Shown in pieces: positions 6,846 to 13,006 of a stretch of 13,006 nt of DNA. The DNA comes from Oscillospiraceae bacterium (GTDB lineage: Bacteria > Bacillota > Clostridia > Saccharofermentanales > Saccharofermentanaceae). The number at the start of each line of letters is the position of its first letter. The first letter of the stretch is position 1. The position numbers and the translations under genes were made by a program. The stretch covers positions 1 to 13,006 of the forward strand of contig CADCQX010000229.1 in assembly GCA_902803695.1 (NCBI GenBank). Direction: 5' to 3'. The notes beneath the pieces were generated by a model. That model saw only the letters and a program-made list of their open reading frames with translations, had not been told where the DNA came from and did no database searches.

Positions 6846-7748
6846 ATGAAAGGGATAGTATTGGCAGGCGGATCCGGAACCCGTTTATATCCGTTAACAA
6901 TGGTAACAAGTAAGCAGCTCTTGCCTGTTTATGATAAACCTATGATCTATTATCCTCTGTCCACACTGATGCTTGCCGGCATCAAGGATATCATGATCAT
7001 AAGTACCCCGCAGGATATCGAGCGTTTCAGGGATCTTTTGGAAGACGGATCACGCTTCGGAATATCACTTACCTACAAGGTTCAGGAAGAACCAAACGGC
7101 CTCGCGGAAGCTTTTATCCTTGGAGAAGAATTTATAGGTCAGGATTCGTGCGCCATGATATTGGGTGACAATATCTTTTATGGAGGCGGATTCACATCCA
7201 TCCTCAGAGATGCTGTTAAAAATGCCGAGGAAAAAGATTGCGCTACTGTTTTCGGTTATTATGTTCCGGATCCTGAGAGATTCGGAGTAGTAACGATCGA
7301 TGATGAAGGCAGAGCAGTTAAGATAGTTGAAAAGCCGAAGGAACCGGAGAGCAATTATGCTGTTACGGGTCTGTATTTTTATCCGTCCGGAGTTGCAGCA
7401 AAAGCAAAGACAGTTGAATATTCCGAGAGAGGCGAACTAGAGATCACATCATTGAACCAGATGTATCTTGATGAGAAAAAACTTCTTGTAAGGATCTTCG
7501 GACGCGGATTTGCATGGATAGACACAGGTACCATGGATAGCCTCATCGATGCATCCGATTTTGTAAGGATCATCGAAAAAAGACAGGGAATAATGATCGC
7601 TTCTCTTGAAGAGATCGCATATATAAACGGCTGGATAGATAAGGACAGACTTCTTAAGGCCGCAGAAAGTTACGGAAAGAGCCCTTATGGTGAACACTTA
7701 AGGACTGTTGCTCAAGGCAGGATCAGATACGAGGGAAATCAGTCATGA
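6846..7748 (+). CDS. rfbA: Glucose-1-phosphate thymidylyltransferase (RmlA/RfbA)
   Basis: Cytoplasmic enzyme that joins dTTP and glucose 1-phosphate to give dTDP-glucose and pyrophosphate, the entry to dTDP-6-deoxysugars. The 300-residue length is normal. Motifs: nucleotide-binding GGSGTRLYPLT (8-18), KQLLPVYDKPM (23-33), LGDNIFYG (106-113) with metal-binding Asp108, VEKPKEP (161-167), GLYFYP (175-180) and WIDTGT (224-229) with Asp226, the second metal ligand. SD GGAGGGG lies just upstream of the ATG. The stop overlaps the ATG of rmlB by 4 bases (ATGA). Identity is firm; use for rhamnose or another 6-deoxysugar cannot be told from this gene. Confidence 0.97.
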   Translation: MKGIVLAGGSGTRLYPLTMVTSKQLLPVYDKPMIYYPLSTLMLAGIKDIMIISTPQDIERFRDLLEDGSRFGISLTYKVQEEPNGLAEAFILGEEFIGQDSCAMILGDNIFYGGGFTSILRDAVKNAEEKDCATVFGYYVPDPERFGVVTIDDEGRAVKIVEKPKEPESNYAVTGLYFYPSGVAAKAKTVEYSERGELEITSLNQMYLDEKKLLVRIFGRGFAWIDTGTMDSLIDASDFVRIIEKRQGIMIASLEEIAYINGWIDKDRLLKAAESYGKSPYGEHLRTVAQGRIRYEGNQS

Positions 7749-8785
7749 AGATGATAGTTACCGGAGGTGCCGGTTTTATCGGTGCCAATTTTATCTTTTA
7801 TATTTTAAAGAATCATCCAGACTATTCGATCGTTTGCGTTGATAAACTTACTTACGCGGGAAATCTCTCGAGCCTTGAAAGCGTGATGAACGACAGCAGA
7901 TTCAAATTCGTAAGACTTGATATCTGTGACAGGGAAAAGATCTATTCTTTATTTGAAGATGAAAAGCCTGATGTAGTCGTAAACTTTGCAGCCGAAACTC
8001 ATGTTGATCGTTCGATAGTTGATCCGGGCATCTTTCTTCAGACTAATATTCTCGGAACCTGCGTTCTTATGGATGCCTGCCGTAAATACGGCAATATAAG
8101 ATACCATCAGATCAGTACGGATGAAGTTTACGGAGATCTTCCGATCGACAGGCCTGATCTTCTTTTCACTGAGGATACACCTGTACATACGTCGTCTCCT
8201 TATAGCAGCAGTAAAGCTTCTGCAGATTTTCTTGTACTTTCTTATCACAGGACCTACGGGCTTCCTGTTACGATATCCAGATGCTCAAATAACTACGGAC
8301 CTTATCAGTTCCCTGAAAAGTTAATTCCGCTCATGATATTAAATGCTCTGGAAGATAAGTCTTTACCTGTTTACGGTAAGGGTATCAACGTAAGAGACTG
8401 GCTTTATGTTGAGGATCATTGTTCGGCAGTTGACCTTATCCTTAGTAAGGGAAAGATCGGTGAGGTATATAACATCGGCGGTAACAACGAGATGAAGAAT
8501 ATCGATATCGTTAAGCTCATCGTAAAAGCTCTCGGCAAGAGTGAAGATCTCATTACCTTTGTTGCTGATCGAAAAGGACATGATCTCAGATATGCGATAG
8601 ATTCTTCCAAACTGAAAAGAGAATTGGGATGGGAGCCTAATACCGCATTTGAGACCGGTATAGATTCGACCATAAAGTGGTATCTCCAAAACCGTGAGTG
8701 GTGGAGCAGGATAATCGACGGAGAATACAAAGATTACTACGAAAAGATGTATTCCGACCGTGAGAATTTAGGAACATTGAAGTGA
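7745..8785 (+). CDS. rfbB: dTDP-glucose 4,6-dehydratase (RmlB/RfbB)
   Basis: Cytoplasmic NAD+-dependent short-chain dehydrogenase/reductase that turns dTDP-glucose into dTDP-4-keto-6-deoxyglucose. The 346-residue length is normal. It shows the Rossmann motif GGAGFIG (7-13), VDKLTYAGN (32-40), FAAETHVDRS (81-90), the catalytic STDEVYG (124-130; Thr125, Asp126, Glu127) and YSSSK (153-157; Tyr153, Lys157). SRCSNNYGPYQFPEKLIP (178-195) is the usual substrate-binding segment. Its start overlaps the rmlA stop by 4 bases, with GAGGGA 8 bases upstream. The next steps to rhamnose (RmlC, RmlD) are not in the window, nor is an aminotransferase, so the final sugar is open. Confidence 0.97.
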   Translation: MKMIVTGGAGFIGANFIFYILKNHPDYSIVCVDKLTYAGNLSSLESVMNDSRFKFVRLDICDREKIYSLFEDEKPDVVVNFAAETHVDRSIVDPGIFLQTNILGTCVLMDACRKYGNIRYHQISTDEVYGDLPIDRPDLLFTEDTPVHTSSPYSSSKASADFLVLSYHRTYGLPVTISRCSNNYGPYQFPEKLIPLMILNALEDKSLPVYGKGINVRDWLYVEDHCSAVDLILSKGKIGEVYNIGGNNEMKNIDIVKLIVKALGKSEDLITFVADRKGHDLRYAIDSSKLKRELGWEPNTAFETGIDSTIKWYLQNREWWSRIIDGEYKDYYEKMYSDRENLGTLK

Positions 8786-8793
8786 GGTTGAAG

Positions 8794-9729
8794 ATGAAGA
8801 TATCAGTTGTTACACCTGTATACGGATGCCGTGCGGCACTTCGTGAACTGCATCGTAGAATATCAGAGTCGGTAAGGACCATAACTGACGACTATGAGAT
8901 CATTATGGTTAATGACAGCTGTCCTCAGAATTCCTGGGAAGAGATAGAATCCATCTGCAGTGAAGATAAGCATGTCAAAGGTATTGAGCTTTCCAGAAAT
9001 TTCGGTCAGATGAAGGCTATTCTTGCAGGTATCGATAATGCCAAAGGTGACTGGATCTTCGTCATGGACTGCGATCTCCAGGATCGTCCTGAAGAGATGC
9101 CGAAGTTATACAATAAAGCCCAGGAAGGATATGATGTAGTTTTTGCCAGAAGAACAGTCAGAAAGGAAAACCCGGTCAAGGTATTCCTGTCTGAGATCTT
9201 CTATAGCGTATACAGATATGCCACGGACACGAATTATGACGGAAAGTATAGTAATTTCAGTATCATAAGCCGTAAAGTTGCAGATAATTTCTGCAGGATG
9301 CGTGAACAGCACAGAGGATATGTCGAATACATCAGCTGGCTCGGATTCAGACAGACGACCGTTGATGTAGATTGCGATGAGAGATTTGAGGGCAGATCCT
9401 CTTATTCGTTCAGGAAAAAATTCAATCTCGCTATCGAGCTTCTGACATCACAGTCAGATAAGATCCTGAGACTTTTTGTCGCACTCGGATTCCTGATGGC
9501 AATTGTTTCCTTCTTTGTTCTCATAGGTTTGGTCATTTATAAGCTTGTTGTCGCAGATGTAACCATCGGTTGGACGAGTACCGTAGCAACGATAATCCTT
9601 GTCGGAGGAATCATAATCTCTGTCGTCGGTATCGTCGGAGTATATGTCGGCAACATCTTCATGCAGACAAAAGAGAGACCTATCTACGTTGTAAGACAGA
9701 TTCTTAATGAGGATAAGGAAGAGCAATGA
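8794..9729 (+). CDS. Membrane-anchored GT2 glycosyltransferase (polyprenyl-phosphate sugar synthase type)
   Basis: 311-residue enzyme of the DPM1/GtrB/ArnC-like GT2 group, which moves a sugar from a nucleotide sugar to undecaprenyl phosphate on the cytoplasmic face. The catalytic domain spans about 1-215: ISVVTPVYG at the start, VNDSC with Asp41, LSRNFGQMKAILAGID (66-81, typical of this group) and the DxD-type MDCDLQD (91-97; Asp92, Asp94). Two membrane helices follow (about 224-250 and 262-286), then a short cytoplasmic tail. The frame is open to a GTG at 8782, but ATG 8794 is preferred: GAGG (8784-8787) is 6 bases upstream, and the protein then begins directly with the first strand. The donor sugar is unknown. 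It ends in a 4-base overlap with the ATP-grasp gene. Confidence 0.92.
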   Translation: MKISVVTPVYGCRAALRELHRRISESVRTITDDYEIIMVNDSCPQNSWEEIESICSEDKHVKGIELSRNFGQMKAILAGIDNAKGDWIFVMDCDLQDRPEEMPKLYNKAQEGYDVVFARRTVRKENPVKVFLSEIFYSVYRYATDTNYDGKYSNFSIISRKVADNFCRMREQHRGYVEYISWLGFRQTTVDVDCDERFEGRSSYSFRKKFNLAIELLTSQSDKILRLFVALGFLMAIVSFFVLIGLVIYKLVVADVTIGWTSTVATIILVGGIIISVVGIVGVYVGNIFMQTKERPIYVVRQILNEDKEEQ

Positions 9730-10865
9730 AAAAACTTGCAATAATAGGAGCTTCCTATCTTCAAGAACCGCTGATAAGAAAAGCACAGGAAATGGGTTAC
9801 GAGACCCATGTTTTCGCGTGGAAGGCAAATGATGTAGGTGAAAGGATCGCAGATCATTTTTATCCCATAAGCATCATCGAAAAAGATGAGATCCTGGAAG
9901 TTTGCAGATCGCTTGATATCTCGGGAATATGTACGATAGCATCAGACCTTGCAGTCATAACGGTAAACTATGTTGCATCAAAACTCAGGCTTCCTTGTAA
10001 TTCCATGGAGACCACTTTGAAGTCAACGAATAAGCATCTGATGAGAATGGCTTTCGAAGAAAATAATGATCCTTCTCCAAAGAGCATACTAGTAAATTCA
10101 GTTGATGATCTCGAAAATGTTGAACTCGCTTTCCCTGTTATCGTAAAGCCTTTGGACAGATCCGGAAGCAGGGGGATATCCAAGGTCTATGAAAGAGAAC
10201 AACTCCCGGATGCAATAGGATCTGCCAAAGAGCAGGGTTTTGAGAAGAGCGCGCTCGTTGAGGAATTTGCCGAAGGCGATGAGTACAGCGTCGAATATAT
10301 TTCATTTGAAGGCCAACATCATTTTCTGGCAATGACAAAGAAATACACAACAGGCGATCCGCATTTTATCGAGACCGGACATTTGGAACCGGCACCTGTA
10401 AGTGATGAAGTTCTCGGCAAAGTAAAAGACGTGGTAAACCATGCTCTTGATACTCTGGGGATCACTAACGGAGCATCTCATACAGAGATAAAGATAGATG
10501 ATAAAGGAACGATAAGGATCATCGAGATAGGCGGAAGAATGGGCGGCGATTTCATAGGAAGCGACCTGGTAAGGATATCTACCGGAATCGATTTCGTCCG
10601 TGCGGTAATCCAGGTTGCAGTCGGTGAAAAGCCTGATCTGTCTAAGGTCTGTTCGCCTATGATCGCGGGTGTAAGATTTATCTTCAATGAGGAAGATATT
10701 TCCGTTTATAACAGGTTGTCCGACAAAGATCCTTCGATGATCGTATCATCGGAGATCAGGGAAATTAAAGGCGAAGTAAGCGACAGTTCCACAAGATTCG
10801 GATATTATCTCATGGCTTCGAAAGACATGGAGACCATGAAGCAGTATATGCCGGAAGAACTATAA
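9726..10865 (+). CDS. ATP-grasp ligase, substrate unknown
   Basis: 379-residue protein of the carbamoyl-phosphate-synthase-like ATP-grasp group, which joins a carboxylate to an amine (or similar) through an acyl phosphate. The N-terminal pre-ATP-grasp domain (about 1-95) starts LAIIGASYLQEPLIRKA. The ATP-grasp core follows, with FPVIVKP (136-142; Lys141), Gly-rich loop DRSGSRG (144-150), LVEEF (177-181), TEIKID (253-258; Glu254) and EIGGRMGG (267-274; Glu267, Arg271) as metal and phosphate ligands. All the catalytic residues I expect are present. Its ATGA overlap with the GT2 gene and the transporter genes after it suggest it modifies a sugar or lipid-linked sugar, for example by adding an amino acid or other acid. 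That is inference; a free dipeptide ligase or biotin-carboxylase-like role is not excluded. Confidence 0.88.
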   Translation: MKKLAIIGASYLQEPLIRKAQEMGYETHVFAWKANDVGERIADHFYPISIIEKDEILEVCRSLDISGICTIASDLAVITVNYVASKLRLPCNSMETTLKSTNKHLMRMAFEENNDPSPKSILVNSVDDLENVELAFPVIVKPLDRSGSRGISKVYEREQLPDAIGSAKEQGFEKSALVEEFAEGDEYSVEYISFEGQHHFLAMTKKYTTGDPHFIETGHLEPAPVSDEVLGKVKDVVNHALDTLGITNGASHTEIKIDDKGTIRIIEIGGRMGGDFIGSDLVRISTGIDFVRAVIQVAVGEKPDLSKVCSPMIAGVRFIFNEEDISVYNRLSDKDPSMIVSSEIREIKGEVSDSSTRFGYYLMASKDMETMKQYMPEEL

Positions 10866-10870
10866 GGAGA
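10864..10870 (+). promoter_or_regulatory. Ribosome binding site that fixes a TTG start
   Basis: AAGGAGA, overlapping the ATP-grasp stop codon, lies 8 bases before TTG 10879. No in-frame ATG or GTG lies closer, so TTG is the likely initiator of the first half-transporter. Confidence 0.75.
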
Positions 10871-10878
10871 CTATTGTT

Positions 10879-11247
10879 TTGGAAAAGAGTGTAAAGAAAA
10901 ACTATCTGGTAATAATCGGTTTACACATCTTGATGATGGTCTATTCGCTGAGCAGTGTTTTCAGTAAAAAGGCTTCCGGGGAAAAATTTTTGAGTCTCAG
11001 ATTCTGCCTTTTTTACGGCGGAGTTCTTTTCCTTCTGGCACTTTATGCTGTCTTCTGGCAACAGATCATAAAAAGGCTTCCGCTCTCGTTCGCTTTTGCG
11101 AATAAAGCGGTAACGGTCATCTGGGGAATGGTATGGGGCATCCTGATCTTTGGCGAGTCCATATCGATCCAGAGGATCATCGGAGCTGTTATCGTTATCG
11201 TCGGTATCGTATTGTTTTCGATGGAGGATCATAAAGAAGATGAATAG
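10879..11247 (+). CDS. EamA/SMR-type half-transporter, first subunit (ArnE/ArnF-like)
   Basis: Small membrane protein of 122 residues starting at TTG, preceded by AAGGAGA at 8 bases. It has four hydrophobic segments (about 9-27, 42-59, 75-93 and 98-115), the size and layout of an SMR or half-EamA protein. The third and fourth helices read VIWGMVWGILIFGESIS and RIIGAVIVIVGIVLF, matching the end of EamA domains. Its gene overlaps the next, also a four-helix protein, by 8 bases. Such pairs (ArnE/ArnF, EmrE-like heterodimers) flip undecaprenyl-phosphate-linked sugars or export small cations. The GT2 and ATP-grasp neighbours favour the flippase role. Substrate is not known. Confidence 0.8.
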   Translation: MEKSVKKNYLVIIGLHILMMVYSLSSVFSKKASGEKFLSLRFCLFYGGVLFLLALYAVFWQQIIKRLPLSFAFANKAVTVIWGMVWGILIFGESISIQRIIGAVIVIVGIVLFSMEDHKEDE

Positions 11248-11584
11248 TTTTGTTTATGCGTCCATCCTCATATTCGGTGTCTTCATCAGTTCGATATCTC
11301 AGATCATCCTTAAGAAATCGGCTGACAAGAAACGCGATTCCATAATAAAGGAATACCTGAATCCGTACGTGATCGGTGCTTATTCCATCTTCATAGCCGC
11401 GACTTTATTGTCCATCCTGGCTTACAGAGGAATTCCGTTATCATTGGGACCGATCCTTGAAGCAACGGGTTATCTGTTTGTTACTTTGTGGGGACTTATA
11501 TTCTTCGGTGAGAAACTGAGTCTCAAGAAAGTAATAGCGTTGGTACTGATAGTATCGGGAATAGTTGTTTATTCATTTGGATAA
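11240..11584 (+). CDS. EamA/SMR-type half-transporter, second subunit
   Basis: 114-residue membrane protein with four hydrophobic segments (about 4-23, 46-64, 72-89 and 95-112). ISQIILKKSAD (18-28) resembles the conserved first-helix end of EamA/SMR proteins, and LWGLIFFGEKLS (83-94) the third-helix end. The ATG at 11240 is chosen over the longer open frame from 11150 because the extra 30 residues are hydrophilic, lie inside the upstream gene and do not look like the family. The start overlaps the upstream gene by 8 bases (ATGAATAG), and GGAGG (11223-11227) is 12 bases upstream, so coupling is likely. It probably forms a heterodimer with the first subunit and flips a lipid-linked sugar. Confidence 0.82.
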   Translation: MNSFVYASILIFGVFISSISQIILKKSADKKRDSIIKEYLNPYVIGAYSIFIAATLLSILAYRGIPLSLGPILEATGYLFVTLWGLIFFGEKLSLKKVIALVLIVSGIVVYSFG

Positions 11585-11607
11585 GAATAGAATTACTTTA
11601 GTATAAG
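11577..11607 (+). promoter_or_regulatory. Possible promoter for the MutS-related gene
   Basis: TTGGAT (11577-11582) and TATAAG (11602-11607) with a 19-base spacer. The spacing is long and the -10 is imperfect. It is the only promoter-like pair I see in the 39-base gap before the next gene, whose different function suggests a new transcript. Confidence 0.3.
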
Positions 11608-11623
11608 ATAAGAGGAGATCCAT

Positions 11624-13006
11624 ATGTCTGTTGATATCAATAAACCAATAAGTATCCTTTATCCCCGGCAGGAGGAAGTAAGCTACAGGCAGCTGTCAAG
11701 TCTGTCGTGCCACGATCTGGCTTTGGATGTCTTGTGCCAGAAACTCGCGGGTGCGCCTAAGGAAGAAGCCCTTATCATGAGCATCCTCTCCAGGCTCACC
11801 ACTGACCCCGAGGTCTCGGAATACAGACAGAAAGTCTTTGTCGATATCCTTAATCTTCCTGATCTTCGAAAAAAGATGATGGAGCTTCTTGACAAGATCC
11901 AGTACATCAAGGATTTCAAGACTATGAAACGCGGTTCCACCGAGCGAATGGGACTTTGGGATCTTCTTCATAAGATGGATGAGATCAACGACTATATCGA
12001 ATGCGTCGAAGCGATGCAGGAGTGCCTCAAGAATGCACCTATCAAGTCAAAGGGACTCATAGACCTGCGTGAATATATTAATGCGATATATACCGAGTCT
12101 TTCTTCGCAGAGATGAAGGACGATATCAAAAAGATCAAGGCTGAAGCATCCAGTGTCAAGAGCGTTACAGTCGGTATCAATGTCAACGAACGCTTCGAGG
12201 CCAGCAGTCTCGGCCTTATCTCCATTAATAACGAGCCTTTCAAGAAGTCAAGCATCGTAAGTAATTTCGCGGATGCTCTTAAGTCTAAGAACAAACTCCA
12301 CGATGGAACTGACTGGGACGGAGATATGCATTATCATCCGGTTAACGAAGAAGGTATCGGCTTAAATGATATAGCTAATCATCTATATGATATGTATACC
12401 AAAACATCAGTTCAGGGTGTCATGATGAAGAATGCTTCCCAGACAACTGCTTCAGTTCCTGAGGGAGATGGTGTTGAGAGTACCACATTCTATCTTGATA
12501 AGCTCGTAAACAAGATGCTCGATACGTTGGTCAAAAAGCTCAGAGACACACTTTCCAAGTACATCAATGTAGCTGTCATCAACATCTCTAAGCTGATCCC
12601 TGAGTTTGTTTACTATATAAGATTCGCTGAGTTCATCGAGGGAAACCTCAAGAAGAATATGCCATTTTGTGAGCCAAAGGTCATCTCTCCGGAAGATCTC
12701 GAGAAGGGCATTACCATGAAGGCGAGAGGCCTTTATAATCTTAAACTCGCTATCTCATCCAATCACAGTGAAGAGATAGTCTATAACGATCTGGACTTTG
12801 ATGCTGATCACACAGTCTATATCCTTACCGGTGCCAACCGAGGCGGTAAGACAACGATCACTCAGGCAGTAGGACTTCTTTTCGTTCTTGCACAGGGAGG
12901 TATCTACGTTCCTGCAACAAGCTTCGAGTACAAACCTGTCGATTCCATATTCACTCATTTCCCGGCCGATGAAGATAAGACAATGGATCTCGGAAGACTC
13001 GGTGAA
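11624..13006 (+). CDS. MutS-related ATPase (5' part, cut by window end)
   Basis: Reading frame of 461 codons with no stop up to the last base. SD GAGGAG (11612-11617) lies 6 bases before the ATG. The first 390 or so residues are mostly helical and resemble the lever/core region of MutS proteins, with no evident mismatch-binding domain I. The ATPase domain begins near 385: VYILTGANRGGKTTITQA holds a Walker A at 403-411 (Lys409), where canonical MutS has GPNMGGKST. It is followed by GGIYVPA (MutS has GSYVPA) and ADEDKTMDLGRLGE at the window end, matching the region before Walker B. This places it with MutS-like ATPases, not the main mismatch-repair MutS; it is not obviously MutS2. DNA substrate and role are unknown. 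Confidence 0.85.
   Translation, partial: MSVDINKPISILYPRQEEVSYRQLSSLSCHDLALDVLCQKLAGAPKEEALIMSILSRLTTDPEVSEYRQKVFVDILNLPDLRKKMMELLDKIQYIKDFKTMKRGSTERMGLWDLLHKMDEINDYIECVEAMQECLKNAPIKSKGLIDLREYINAIYTESFFAEMKDDIKKIKAEASSVKSVTVGINVNERFEASSLGLISINNEPFKKSSIVSNFADALKSKNKLHDGTDWDGDMHYHPVNEEGIGLNDIANHLYDMYTKTSVQGVMMKNASQTTASVPEGDGVESTTFYLDKLVNKMLDTLVKKLRDTLSKYINVAVINISKLIPEFVYYIRFAEFIEGNLKKNMPFCEPKVISPEDLEKGITMKARGLYNLKLAISSNHSEEIVYNDLDFDADHTVYILTGANRGGKTTITQAVGLLFVLAQGGIYVPATSFEYKPVDSIFTHFPADEDKTMDLGRLGE

Noticed and set aside
11150..11239. N-terminal extension of the second half-transporter
   Set aside because: The extra 30 residues are hydrophilic, unlike EamA/SMR N-termini, and overlap the upstream gene; the ATG at 11240 fits better.
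10879..11584. A single full-length EamA gene broken by a frameshift
   Set aside because: Each part has its own start and four helices and ends in a proper family C-terminus; the combined size (about 8 helices) also falls short of a 10-helix EamA protein.

Overview
The window looks like chromosomal DNA of a low-to-mid GC Gram-positive anaerobe, probably Clostridia (Bacillota). The reasons are strong AGGAGG-type ribosome binding sites, one clear TTG start, TATAAT promoters, tightly packed same-strand genes and typical Clostridia protein families. The organism is inferred from style only. Every gene I support lies on the + strand. I saw no tRNA, rRNA, CRISPR array, insertion sequence or phage gene.

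Region 1 (1-4043) is a nickel-pincer cofactor and nickel uptake operon. It holds the 3' end of larB, a full-length larC with a 27-residue His-rich insert, a fused NikMN/LarMN substrate-binding component, an EcfT/CbiQ-type permease and a CbiO-type ATPase. LarB and LarC build the nickel-pincer nucleotide used by lactate racemase (LarA) and related enzymes, and the three transport proteins would supply Ni2+. The user enzyme (larA) and larE are not in the window and may lie upstream.

Region 2 (4044-4802) is a single aspartate/glutamate-racemase-family gene. It has both catalytic cysteines and its own extended -10 promoter, so it is a separate or additional transcription unit next to the nickel operon.

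Region 3 (4803-11584) is an envelope glycan cluster. It starts with a good sigma-A-type promoter. It encodes a large polytopic membrane protein that resembles a GT-C glycosyltransferase, RmlA and RmlB (dTDP-glucose to dTDP-4-keto-6-deoxyglucose), a membrane-anchored GT2 polyprenyl-phosphate glycosyltransferase, an ATP-grasp ligase of unknown substrate, and two overlapping four-helix EamA/SMR-type half-transporters (ArnE/ArnF-like). The parts suggest a lipid-linked sugar route: a sugar is loaded on undecaprenyl phosphate by the GT2, flipped by the half-transporter pair and transferred outside by the GT-C-like protein. The ATP-grasp enzyme may add an acyl or aminoacyl group. This set is the best candidate for a little-described system here. 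The sugar, the ligated group and the acceptor cannot be read from the sequence.

Region 4 (11585-13006) is the N-terminal 461 codons of a MutS-related ATPase, cut by the window end just after its Walker A and following conserved motif. It lacks an evident mismatch-recognition domain.
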